From positions 2,010,651 to 2,074,650 of the forward strand of contig NZ_FUWZ01000002.1 of the NCBI RefSeq assembly GCF_900167135.1: 64,000 bases of DNA. The letters are read 5' to 3'. The notes beneath the pieces are model-generated. The model ran no database searches. It was not told the DNA's origin and worked only from the letters and a program-made list of their open reading frames with translations. Below are positions 1 to 10,300 of the stretch, piece after piece. The position numbers and the translations under genes are program-made. This DNA comes from Chitinophaga eiseniae. Lineage in GTDB: Bacteria > Bacteroidota > Bacteroidia > Chitinophagales > Chitinophagaceae. Every line of letters begins with the position of its first letter. Within the stretch, counting starts at the first letter, position 1.

Positions 1-1
1 C

Positions 2-205
2 GAGCCTATCATCCACAGCCTGGAAGATGTGGTACGTGCCGGTAAAAACGTAGACTGGGTGTTGATGTGGGCGCAGTTGGGCAGGAAATTTGCACCGGAC
101 GCCCGTAACCGCGAGCTGTTCAGCGACTATGTGCCGCCGCATAAAAACCTCGGCGCCATCTTCATCAAGGCTTACCGCCAGATTATGAAAGATGAGAAAA
201 AATAA
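2..205 (+). CDS. C-terminal fragment of an unrecognised protein
   Basis: An open frame enters from the left edge and runs for 67 codons to a TAA stop at 203-205. The readable tail contains VLMWAQLGRKFAPDARNREL and ends in IMKDEKK. It is soluble and charged, with no membrane segment. I do not recognise the family from this fragment. The frame is supported by normal-looking codon use and by the palindromic element that starts right after the stop, as at other gene ends in this window. Confidence 0.6.
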   Translation, partial: EPIIHSLEDVVRAGKNVDWVLMWAQLGRKFAPDARNRELFSDYVPPHKNLGAIFIKAYRQIMKDEKK

Positions 206-206
206 T

Positions 207-357
207 CACGCAAAGGCGCAAAGCAGCAAAGGGCGCAAAGAGTTTTAAGACTAAATAAGAAAGCAAAGGGGCGAAGATCAGTTTGATCTTCGCCCCTTTG
301 CTTTCTCTGCTCGCTTATATAATCTTTGCGCCCTTTGCTGCTTTGTGTCTTTGCGTG
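207..357. repeat. Bipartite palindromic element A
   Basis: Outer arms 207-240 and 324-357 are complementary over 34 bp with only a few G/T-type differences; they are built from repeats of CGCAAAG. Inside lie perfect 23-bp arms (258-280 and 284-306) around a 3-nt loop. The element fills the gap between the first gene and the ABC exporter. It shares layout and the inner CGAAG/CTTCG core with elements at 39.5, 44.1, 49.3 and 55.3 kb. Confidence 0.85.
258..306. terminator. Inner hairpin of element A, probable terminator
   Basis: A perfect 23-bp stem with loop GTT. The stem is GC-rich near the loop (GGGGCGAAGATCA) and A/T-rich at its base, so either strand could give a hairpin followed by a weak T-run. 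It would end transcription of the upstream gene before the ABC exporter. Confidence 0.5.
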
Positions 358-402
358 AAATGTACTAGGTTTGTTATATAGTTTAGTCTAAACATCGTTC
401 CT

Positions 403-2163
403 TTGGAAAATCTGGCCGTAAAGAAAGTATTTGATTTCAGTTTACTACGACGCATCTTCACATTTGCGGCGCCTTACAAGCGGGCATTGTACCTGTCTGT
501 GGCGATGACCGTAATTTTCGCCGTTATTTCCCCGCTGAGGCCCTACCTGATCCAGGTTACTGTTGATAAATACATCGCCAACCAGCTCATGAAGATGCTG
601 GTGACCGTAACGATTGTACAGATCGCTTTACTGGCGGTGGAAACCGTGGTCCGGTTTTACTTTTCGTACCTGACCAACTGGCTGGGACAGTCCGTCGTGA
701 AAGACCTGCGGGTAACGGTATACAAGAAGATCGTACACCTGAACCTGGCGTTTTTTGATAAAACACCGATCGGGACGCTGACCACCCGTACCGTGAACGA
801 CATTGAAGCGATCAATGATGTGTTTTCAGAAGGGATTATCTCTATCGTGTCTGACCTGCTGACCATTCTGGCGATACTGGTGGTGATGTTCATTGAAGAC
901 TGGCGCCTGACGCTGGTGAGCCTGTCGCCTTTCCCGATATTGATTTTTGCGACTTATGTGTTTAAGGAAAGCGTGAACAAGTCCTTCTACCGGGTGCGGA
1001 ATGCGGTATCAGCGCTCAATGCCTTTGTACAGGAGCATCTGACCGGCATGGTGGTGGTGCAGGCGTTTACTTCCGAAAAACGGGAGTTTGCGCGTTTTAA
1101 GCATATCAACAAGGAGCACCGTAAGGCGAATATCGACGCCATTTTTGCGTATTCTGTGTTTTTCCCGGTGGTGGAAATCATCCTGGCGATTTCGCTGGGG
1201 CTGATGGTGTGGTGGGGTTCCAACAAGGTATTGAATTATGAAGTGACGCAAGGGGTGATGATCGCGTTCATTATGTACCTCAACATGCTGTTCCGTCCGC
1301 TGCGTATGCTGGCGGATAAGTTCAATACCCTTCAGATGGGGATGGTGGCCAGCGAGCGCGTGTTCAAGATACTGGACAACCAGGATTACATTCCGGACAG
1401 GGGCCATGAGAAAGGCAATAAGATGAAAGGCGCCATTACTTTTGACCATGTGCATTTTGCGTATGTGGATGACCGTTATGTGCTGAAGGATATTACTTTC
1501 CACGCTAACCCCGGGGATACCGTAGCGATTGTGGGGCACACCGGTTCCGGTAAGACAACCATTATCAGTATCCTGAACCGGCTGTACGAAATTCAGAAGG
1601 GCAGTATTAAGATCGACGGCATTGAGCTGCCGGCTTATTCGCTGGAGGCTTTACGTAGCAGGATAGGGGTGGTGTTGCAGGATGTTTTCCTGTTTTCCGG
1701 CTCTATCTACGATAATATTACCCTGCATAACAAAGCTATTACACGGGAGCAGGTAGAGGAGGCGTCGCGGCTGATCGGGATTCATGATTTCATTATGCAG
1801 TTGCCCGGGGGATATGACTACCAGGTGATGGAACGGGGCAGTACGCTGTCTTTGGGTCAGCGGCAGCTGATTTCCTTTGTGCGGGCGTTGTTGTACGATC
1901 CGGCCATTCTGGTCCTTGACGAAGCTACCTCTTCCGTAGATACCGAATCCGAGATGATGATCCAGCAGGCCATTGATAAACTGATAGCGGATAGGACCGC
2001 GGTGATTATCGCCCACCGGTTGTCTACCATCAGCAAGGCGGATAAAATTATCGTGCTGGACAAGGGGGAGATCAAGGAGATGGGCACCCACGAGGAGCTG
2101 CTGAAATTGGAGGGGTTCTATTACAAGCTCCACAGTATGCAGTTCAATGCGAATAAGGTATAG
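403..2163 (+). CDS. ABC transporter, fused permease and ATPase (MsbA-like exporter)
   Basis: A 586-residue half-transporter that would dimerise in the inner membrane and export a lipid or hydrophobic compound. Residues about 20-320 form the six-helix permease domain. The ATPase domain follows, with Walker A GHTGSGKTT, signature LSLGQ, Walker B ILVLDEAT and the switch His in IIAHRLS. Length is normal for the MsbA/MdlB family. The start is TTG at 403: an in-frame stop lies at 379 and there is no upstream ATG. It stands alone, with element A upstream and a terminator at 2408. Substrate cannot be told from sequence. Confidence 0.93.
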   Translation: MENLAVKKVFDFSLLRRIFTFAAPYKRALYLSVAMTVIFAVISPLRPYLIQVTVDKYIANQLMKMLVTVTIVQIALLAVETVVRFYFSYLTNWLGQSVVKDLRVTVYKKIVHLNLAFFDKTPIGTLTTRTVNDIEAINDVFSEGIISIVSDLLTILAILVVMFIEDWRLTLVSLSPFPILIFATYVFKESVNKSFYRVRNAVSALNAFVQEHLTGMVVVQAFTSEKREFARFKHINKEHRKANIDAIFAYSVFFPVVEIILAISLGLMVWWGSNKVLNYEVTQGVMIAFIMYLNMLFRPLRMLADKFNTLQMGMVASERVFKILDNQDYIPDRGHEKGNKMKGAITFDHVHFAYVDDRYVLKDITFHANPGDTVAIVGHTGSGKTTIISILNRLYEIQKGSIKIDGIELPAYSLEALRSRIGVVLQDVFLFSGSIYDNITLHNKAITREQVEEASRLIGIHDFIMQLPGGYDYQVMERGSTLSLGQRQLISFVRALLYDPAILVLDEATSSVDTESEMMIQQAIDKLIADRTAVIIAHRLSTISKADKIIVLDKGEIKEMGTHEELLKLEGFYYKLHSMQFNANKV

Positions 2164-2340
2164 ATCCGGGGAGCGGGGGACAGGCTTCCGGCACGCAGGC
2201 GTGTAAGTTCAATGCCAATAAGGTATAAATCCGGGGGGCCGGGAAAAGTTCGGCCTGGCAAGGCATAAATCCGGCCGGTTGGGGATGGGCAGAGATTGCC
2301 TGAAGAAGGAAAAATTCGCCCAACGAGGTGTAAACCAGGC
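2141..2340 (+). repeat. Degenerate direct repeats including a copy of the exporter gene's 3' end
   Basis: The last codons and stop of the exporter gene (2141-2171) recur at 2206-2236, 65 nt downstream, with 29 of 31 bases identical; TAG in the first copy is TAA in the second. A shorter echo, AGGCATAAATCCGG, sits at 2261-2274 and a weaker one near 2326. The tract is GC-rich and non-coding. It looks like decayed tandem duplication or slippage of the gene end. Confidence 0.7.
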
Positions 2341-2407
2341 GCAGACTGGTGCTGCTGCGTTCTTATCGCAGTTCCGGCCGGGACCATTAGATGATAAAAA
2401 AATATAT

Positions 2408-2440
2408 ATGGCAGATCGCTGAAAGATCTGCCATTTTTTA
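2408..2440 (+). terminator. Rho-independent terminator
   Basis: A 10-bp perfect stem ATGGCAGATC/GATCTGCCAT with a 7-nt loop, followed by TTTTTTA. It separates the exporter from the atp operon. Confidence 0.85.
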
Positions 2441-2559
2441 TGTTCTTTTCTTAAAGGGCGGCTGGCGTTTGGGGATGATTTAAGACATTGATTATCAATA
2501 TATTTACATTATATCCATCATTTTTTCCATAGTCGCTGAATTTTTGAGACAAAATCGTT

Positions 2560-2567
2560 TATCTTTG
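2560..2567 (+). promoter_or_regulatory. atpB promoter, -7 element
   Basis: TATCTTTG matches the Bacteroidota -7 consensus TAnnTTTG. It lies 19 nt before the GTG start of atpB, so the leader would be only about 12-14 nt. A -33 element at the normal distance is not obvious. Confidence 0.65.
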
Positions 2568-2586
2568 CGCAAAATTTCAGAAAACG

Positions 2587-3747
2587 GTGATTTCTTTCAG
2601 TAAGTTCAAACACGGAGTGGTAGCACTTGTGATGGCTTTAGGCCTTCACGGTTTTGGTAATTTTGCCTATGCAGCGCCTGCAGAGGGTGCGGAACATGCA
2701 ACAGAGGAGCATGTTCATGAAGCAGAAGCTACAGAACCTAAAAAATTTGATGCGAAGGAAGTAATTCTCGGTCACGTTAAGGATGCCTATGACTGGCACT
2801 TTTTCAGCATCGGTGAGTCACACTACACTATACCGCTGCCGGTTATCATTTATAACCCGGCACGCGGGCTTTCTGTATTTTCCGCTTCTCATTTCCATCA
2901 TGGCCATGAGGCGTATGAGGGTTACCGTATCGTGAACGCACACTATCTGCATGAGAAAGGTCTGGACCCTGCCCAGTTCATTGAAGGCAGGATCATCGCA
3001 GTGGATGGCAACGACATGCCTTCCGGTGAGAAGATCTACGATTTCTCCATGACGAAGAACGTTACTTCCATGCTGATTGCGGCTATCCTGCTGATCGTGC
3101 TGATGCTGAACGTTGCGAAAGCTTACCGTGTGCGTGGCTCCAAAAAGGCGCCCAAAGGCTTCCAGAGCCTGGTAGAGCCGGTGATCATCTTCATGCGTGA
3201 CGAAGTAGTAAAACCAAACATTCCCGGTAAAAAAGCGGAGAAATATACGCCGCTGATCCTGACCATATTTTTCTTTATTCTGATCAACAACCTGTTGGGC
3301 CTGTTACCGGGTTCTGCCAACGTAACCGGTAATATCGCGGTAACTGCAGCGCTGGCGCTGATCAGCTTTATTGCTACCATGTTTGCTACCAACAAACATT
3401 TCTGGGGTCACATTTTTAATCCTCCTGTGCCTTTTGGCGTAAAATTCATCCTGGCTCCGGTAGAGCTGATCGGTGTATTTACCAAGCCGGTTTCCCTGAT
3501 GATCAGGTTGTTTGCCAACATCCTGGCTGGTCACATTATCATTCTGAGTATCATTTCCCTGGTGTTTATATTTGGTTCCCTGAACAAAACAGCTGGTTAC
3601 GGCTTCCTGCCGATCACGATTGTGTTTAACATCGTGATGATGATGCTGGAGCTGCTGGTAGCATTTATCCAGGCGTTTATCTTTGCCAACCTGACAGCGG
3701 TGTTTATCGGTCAGGCGATGGAAGGTGGACATGACGACCACCACTAA
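2587..3747 (+). CDS. atpB: F0F1 ATP synthase subunit a
   Basis: Proton half-channel of F0, 386 residues. As in other Bacteroidota it has a long N-terminal extension: a signal-like helix (residues about 9-30), a His/Glu-rich stretch and an extracytoplasmic region before the conserved helices begin near residue 160. The essential channel Arg is in MIRLFANILAGH, and the last helix carries FIFANLTAVFIGQA. GTG start at 2587, directly after the promoter. First gene of atpB-E-F-H-A. Confidence 0.96.
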   Translation: MISFSKFKHGVVALVMALGLHGFGNFAYAAPAEGAEHATEEHVHEAEATEPKKFDAKEVILGHVKDAYDWHFFSIGESHYTIPLPVIIYNPARGLSVFSASHFHHGHEAYEGYRIVNAHYLHEKGLDPAQFIEGRIIAVDGNDMPSGEKIYDFSMTKNVTSMLIAAILLIVLMLNVAKAYRVRGSKKAPKGFQSLVEPVIIFMRDEVVKPNIPGKKAEKYTPLILTIFFFILINNLLGLLPGSANVTGNIAVTAALALISFIATMFATNKHFWGHIFNPPVPFGVKFILAPVELIGVFTKPVSLMIRLFANILAGHIIILSIISLVFIFGSLNKTAGYGFLPITIVFNIVMMMLELLVAFIQAFIFANLTAVFIGQAMEGGHDDHH

Positions 3748-3785
3748 TCATTTAGTAATTTCTTAAATACAAATACATATTCATT

Positions 3786-4043
3786 ATGGCACTTTTGACT
3801 GTTTTATTGCAGGCTGCTGCTGCATCTGGTTTAGCTAAAGCTGGTGGTGCTGTTGGTGCTGGTATCGCTGCTATCGCTGCAGGTATCGGTGTAGGCAACA
3901 TTGGTAAAAGCGCTCTGGAGTCTATCGCTCGTCAACCGGAAGCTGCTAACGACATCCGTGCAAACATGATCCTGGCTGCTGCGCTGGTTGAGGGTGTTGC
4001 CCTCTTCGGTGTAATCGCTGGTCTGCTGGCGGTAGTTCTGTAA
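3786..4043 (+). CDS. atpE: F0F1 ATP synthase subunit c
   Basis: An 85-residue two-helix hairpin that forms the rotating c-ring. The N-terminal helix is Gly/Ala-rich, the loop carries the conserved ARQPE, and the ion-binding Glu sits in AALVEGVALFG. The Glu is followed by Gly rather than the Ser/Thr typical of sodium-binding rings, which suggests a proton ring. A hairpin directly after the stop (4055-4089) may stabilise this mRNA section, since c is needed in many copies. Confidence 0.97.
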   Translation: MALLTVLLQAAAASGLAKAGGAVGAGIAAIAAGIGVGNIGKSALESIARQPEAANDIRANMILAAALVEGVALFGVIAGLLAVVL

Positions 4044-4054
4044 GCCAAACTTTT

Positions 4055-4089
4055 TACTGCATCCGGCGCACAGGGCAATGGATGCAGTA
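4055..4089 (+). promoter_or_regulatory. Hairpin between atpE and atpF
   Basis: A perfect 10-bp inverted repeat TACTGCATCC...GGATGCAGTA with a 15-nt loop, followed by only a weak T-rich stretch. As it is inside the operon it is more likely a processing/stability element or partial terminator that raises atpE relative to downstream genes. Confidence 0.6.
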
Positions 4090-4195
4090 ATCTTTCATTT
4101 CGGCATTTTATTATTTGGAGATTTATTGATCTCTCAATTGCTGAAATCAGTAAATGTCTAAATATCAAAATAAAAAATAATAAAATTCAAATAAC

Positions 4196-4690
4196 ATGGA
4201 TCTGTTGCTCCCCGCGTTAGGTTTGTTTCTGATTTCATTTGTGATCTTCGTCATCGTATTCCTGGTGCTGAAAAAATTTGCCTGGACTCCGATCCTCGCT
4301 GTTTTGAAAGAAAGGGAAGGTTCTATCGCAGACTCCATCGCTTCTGCTGAGAGAGTAAAAGAAGAGATGGCGCAAATGAAAGCTGAGCACGAGCACGTAC
4401 TGGCTGAAGCGAAAGCTGAAAGAAGCAAAATTCTGAAAGAGGCGAAAGACGCGAAAGACGCGATCATCAGCGAAGCGAAAGCGCAGGCACAGGCTGAAGC
4501 CAAAAAAATCATCTCCGAAGCTTACACCGCTATCGAAAACCAGAAAATGGCTGCGTTAACGGATGTGAAAAACCAGGTAGGCACCCTCGTGATCGAGGTA
4601 GCTGAGAAAGTACTGAGAAGAGAACTGTCTGACAAATCAGCACAGGAATCTTATGTGAAACAACTGGCCGGAGAAATTAAACTGAATTAA
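4196..4690 (+). CDS. atpF: F0F1 ATP synthase subunit b
   Basis: Peripheral stalk subunit, 164 residues, normal length. One membrane helix (residues about 6-27) is followed by a long charged Ala/Glu/Lys coiled coil that reaches up to delta and alpha. The ATG lies after a 150-nt gap with AT-rich inverted repeat sequence. A 12-bp hairpin follows the stop. Confidence 0.95.
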   Translation: MDLLLPALGLFLISFVIFVIVFLVLKKFAWTPILAVLKEREGSIADSIASAERVKEEMAQMKAEHEHVLAEAKAERSKILKEAKDAKDAIISEAKAQAQAEAKKIISEAYTAIENQKMAALTDVKNQVGTLVIEVAEKVLRRELSDKSAQESYVKQLAGEIKLN

Positions 4691-4700
4691 GAGATTAACT

Positions 4701-4729
4701 GTCAGCCTCCGGCAACACCGGAGGCTGAC
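4701..4729 (+). promoter_or_regulatory. Strong hairpin between atpF and atpH
   Basis: A perfect 12-bp stem GTCAGCCTCCGG/CCGGAGGCTGAC with loop CAACA and no T-run after it. It sits between two genes of one operon, so an RNA processing or stability role fits better than termination. Confidence 0.65.
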
Positions 4730-4750
4730 GGCTAAAAGCTATAAGCATAT

Positions 4751-5311
4751 ATGCAGAATCCCCGTTTAGCATCAAGGTATGCGAAATCATTGATTGACCT
4801 GGTCCAGGAAAAGGGCCAGCTGGAAGCGGTGCAGAACGACATGCTGTTCCTGCAGCAACTGGTGAAGTCCAACCGCGATGTGGTGAGTTTGCTGAGAAGC
4901 CCGATCATCAAGGCGGATAAAAAGCAGAAAATCATGGCCGCCATCCTGGAAGGCCGTGTAAGCGCTACCACGCTGGCTTTTATCAACCTGTTGGTCAATA
5001 AGGCGCGTGAAGCTTTCCTGCCGGAAATTGCAGTGGAATACACCCGCCAGTACAACATCATTAAAAATATCAGCATGGTGAAGATCACTACGGCGGTAGC
5101 GCTGGACAACGCTACCCTGGACACGATCCGTCAGAAAGTGGCCAGCGAGATACCGCAGCAGGTACAGCTGGAAACTGCCGTGAATGCAGACCTGATAGGT
5201 GGTTTCGTACTGGAAGCCAACGACAAGCTGTTCGACGCTTCCGTAGCGCGCGACCTGCACGATATTAAAAAACAATTCAGTCAGAATATTTACGTATCCG
5301 CGATACGCTAA
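4751..5311 (+). CDS. atpH: F0F1 ATP synthase subunit delta
   Basis: Stalk protein of 186 residues linking F1 to subunit b. The N-terminal helical domain begins NPRLASRYAKSLIDL, a typical delta signature, and the C-terminal part carries DLIGGFVLEANDKLFDAS (the GG...D signature). It lies between atpF and atpA. Its stop codon at 5309-5311 is immediately followed by an ATG that opens a 23-codon frame containing a terminator-like hairpin. Confidence 0.94.
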   Translation: MQNPRLASRYAKSLIDLVQEKGQLEAVQNDMLFLQQLVKSNRDVVSLLRSPIIKADKKQKIMAAILEGRVSATTLAFINLLVNKAREAFLPEIAVEYTRQYNIIKNISMVKITTAVALDNATLDTIRQKVASEIPQQVQLETAVNADLIGGFVLEANDKLFDASVARDLHDIKKQFSQNIYVSAIR

Positions 5312-5383
5312 ATGAAAACAGCAGCCGCTGCGTACACGCAAAGCTGTTGTCGTTATACTAACTTTTTTAACGACTTTTTTTAA
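5312..5383 (+). other. 23-codon ORF with terminator-like hairpin between atpH and atpA
   Basis: ATG at 5312 directly abuts the atpH stop and reads 23 codons to TAA at 5381. Inside it, GTCGTTA (5349-5355) and TAACGAC (5368-5374) form a 7-bp stem followed by seven T. This could be a partial attenuator tuning atpA against atpH, with or without translation of the short frame. The peptide looks like nothing known and may be chance. Confidence 0.3.
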
Positions 5384-5393
5384 AAGCATAATT

Positions 5394-6971
<1,578 letters not shown>

Positions 6972-6994
6972 TACAGCTTTTAATCCTTTTTATA

Positions 6995-7036
6995 AAGAAG
7001 CCTCTGCCAATAATACGGCAGAGGCTTCTTTCTTTA
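6995..7036 (+). terminator. Terminator after atpA
   Basis: A 14-bp perfect stem AAGAAGCCTCTGCC/GGCAGAGGCTTCTT with an 8-nt loop, followed by TCTTTATA. It ends the atp operon without atpG. Confidence 0.85.
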
Positions 7037-7155
7037 TAAGCCCCCATCGCAGTTATATAAAAAGATAGCATATAAAAAATATACATATTATTAATATTCA
7101 GTCTGTTACGAATTTTTTTAACGTAGATTTTTTTTATTAATTGATCCGGCCGTTT

Positions 7156-7163
7156 TATATTTG
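7156..7163 (+). promoter_or_regulatory. Candidate promoter of the giant adhesin operon
   Basis: TATATTTG fits TAnnTTTG. It would give a leader of roughly 225 nt before ATG 7394, which leaves room for post-transcriptional control. A -33 box is not clear. Confidence 0.45.
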
Positions 7164-7393
7164 GTTACAAGGCAATTAAACCTGACCAAGATCGTATCAA
7201 TGTTTTTGCCCCGTTCATAACCTTTACCGCCCTTTAGACGAATAGTTTTCATTCCGGTTTTTTCTATTTACTGTAAGTGTTACTGGTTGCATGTGAGAAG
7301 CTATGACTGTTTGTGTCCCGGCCAGAGATACTCCGTCTAAATGCATTGTCTATGGATGTATGTCTACGTTTGTTCCTGAGCGTGGTAAAGAAA

Positions 7394-10300
7394 ATGATCC
7401 GCGTCCGCCCGGACGCATGGCATTTCGTTTACGCCTGCCTGTTATTGTCCCTTTCTGCCCGTGCGCAGTTTACTATTACGGAAAACTTCAAAGGTAGTTC
7501 CGCCGGGAATGTGACGCTTGGTGGCGCCGCCAAACTTACCTCCGGTGGGGATGATCCCGCCGGGCAGGGATGGCTGCGGCTCACGGAAGACGTGGGCAAC
7601 CAGGTGGGCTACGCCTTTGTGAACGCCGGTTTCCCGTCTACCCTCGGGGTACTGATGGACTTTGAATACGTAGCCTGGAGGCGCACCAATCCGGGCCTGG
7701 GGGGTGGTGACGGCTTCTCCGTGTTCCTGTTTAATGACAATATTACCGCGGCTACCTTCAGCCTCGGTTCCAGAGGCGGCAGCCTCGGATATGCACAATC
7801 TACCTCCACCGGCAATACCGGTCTGGCGGGTGGTTATGTAGGCGTGGGCATCGATGAATATGGCAACTACGCCAACTGTAGTGAAGGCAAATCCGGCGGT
7901 GTATCCGGCAACTGCGGCACGCTTTACCGTGACTATATCTCCGCCCGTGGCCCGTCCCCCACCTACAGTTACCTCGGCGGCAGCTCCGTCGGTACCTCAC
8001 TCGACTATGATGTGGTGACGAGTACGCGCCCGACCGCCGCACAGTTTTACCGTCGTGTGCAGGTGACCATCCTGCCCACCGGCACCGGTCAGTACACCCT
8101 CACCGTAAAATCCACCAACGTACAAGGGGGAACGCTGCAAACGTTGTTCGGCCCCATTACCCTGACCTCCCCGCCACCGGCACGCATGAAGCTGGGCTTT
8201 GCCGCTTCTACCGGCGGCGCCTATAACCGGCATGAAGTAAGAAACCTGATCATCACCACGCCGGGTAATATCCGTATACAGAAACTGGTGGATAAACCCA
8301 TTGCCAAAGTAGGAGACGCGCTAACCTATAAGGTGACGGTCCACAATGAAACCACTTCCGCGCTCACCGGCCTGCCACTGCAGGACGTATTTTCACCGGC
8401 CGGCGGATTCAATATTTCCAATGTCACTTTTTCCAATGATGGTTTTGCAGGCAATACCGCCACCGGCTATACGAGCACTAATTTTTCCAATGCCACGCTG
8501 AACATGCAGGCCAGCAGTACCAGTACCTTTACTGTCACGGGAACGGTGGCTTCGATGCCACCGGGCAAAGTACTGACCAACAAGGTATGGGTGACGCCAT
8601 CGGCCACCGGTATCACCGACCCCGACGCGTCGAACGACACCTCCAGTGTGTCTACCAATATTATAGCACCCGACCTGGCCATTACCAAGACCCATAATGG
8701 CAACCTCAGGAAAGGACTCACCGGAAATTATGTGTTAAACATCGCCAACAGCGGGGTGGATGCCAAGCCGGATGTCAGCCAGGTGACGGTGACAGATGTA
8801 ATCCCCACGGGACTCACGATCAACGGGACACCTACCGGCACCGGATGGACGATCAACGTCTCGGGTGCTACGGTAACGGCTACACGTCAGGATGCCCTTG
8901 CTGCCGGCGCCTCGTACCCGCCTGTTACCATCCCCGTGAAAGTGTCTGTCGGCGCGCCTGACAGCGTCACCAATACCGCTACGGTGGCTAATGCCTATGA
9001 AGCAAATACGGCTAACAATACAGCCACAGATAAAGTAGATACCCGCCGTAATATGGACCTGCAGGTGGTATCTTCTGTATCTCCGCCCAACAAACAAGGA
9101 TGCCTGAATACGCCTTACAACATCCAGATCAATATCCGGAACAATGGTCCTGACTCGGCCGTGAATGGAAAATTCAGCTTCAGCGTACCGACTGCCATCA
9201 ACAATATTTCGCTGGTGAGCCGCACGATTACCGCCGGTAGCGGTTCTTTCGGTGTGGGCAGTTCTATCAGCAACATCGGTTATACAGATTCTGTTACCCT
9301 GACAAGCGGTGGGGCGGCTACCTATATTTTCTCCGTCACCGTTACCACCCAGGCGCCCGCAGATCTGGCCATCTTCGAAGCCAGCCTGCTGCGCTCCGCC
9401 ACAGACCTGGATACAGATGCTTCTGATCCCACCGTGGCGGTGCCTACCAACCCTAATCATGAATGTGATGCAGCGCCTTCCGGCGGTGGGTGTAACAACA
9501 TCCTGCGCGACACCACTTTTGTGCGTAACAAGCCCACGCCTTCCAATGCTGGTACTGATCAGGCGGTATGTAACGTTACTTCTGCCACGCTGAACGGCAA
9601 CAATCCGGTTACCGGCACCGGCACCTGGCGGCAGCTGACAGGTCCCAATACCGCTACCATCGCGAATCCGAAAATGGCGAACACAGGTGTCAGCAACCTT
9701 ATAACAGGCACCTATACTTTCGAATGGGCCATCAACAATGGCAGCTGCGCTGCCTCTGCTGACACCATGCAGCTGAGGGTAGATGCGCCGCCCAGTCTCC
9801 CTATTGCGGGTCCTGACCAAAACCTTTGCAGCGCTACTACCACTACAATGGCTGCTACGGCGCCTGTAGTTGGCACCGGTGGCTGGCGTCAGTTGAGTGG
9901 GCCTAATACAGCCGTCTTTGCAGATACCGCCAGCAGCAATAGCGCTGTCAGCGGCCTGGTTACCGGTAGTTATGCGTTTGCATGGACGACCCGCAACGGC
10001 TCCTGTCCCGCGCTGGCAGATACCGTACTGGTGACGATCAATACACCAGGACCTGCTGCCAATGCTGGTCCTGACCAACAGCTGTGTAACGCGACCGGCA
10101 CTACGCTGGCCGGTAATGCCGCAGCCCCGGGCATCGGTACCTGGACACAGATCGCAGGTCCCAACAATGCAACTATCGTCAGCCCCAATCAGAACAATAC
10201 TGCATTGCAGAACCTTACACCGGGCGTTTATCAGCTGGTATGGACCATCCGCAACGGCGCCTGCGCTGCTACTGCCGATACAGTGCAAATCACAGTGTAT

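Larger units (their letters stand above)
2164..2586. other. Gene-free stretch between exporter and atpB
   Basis: This 423-nt gap holds the decayed repeats (to about 2340), a terminator (2408-2440) and the atpB promoter (2560-2567). I see no credible ORF. The 88-codon minus-strand frame here is low-complexity Pro/Arg-rich sequence and is probably chance. Confidence 0.75.
6972..7393. other. Gene-free stretch before the giant adhesin gene
   Basis: Holds the atpA terminator, an AT-rich tract (about 7050-7150), a TATATTTG promoter element at 7156-7163 and a long leader of over 200 nt. No credible ORF is seen; short frames near 7303 and 7313 lack support as starts. Confidence 0.6.

Noticed and set aside
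7303..7497. 64-codon frame at the start of the adhesin gene
   Set aside because: Overlaps the signal-peptide region of the adhesin in another frame and has no support of its own.
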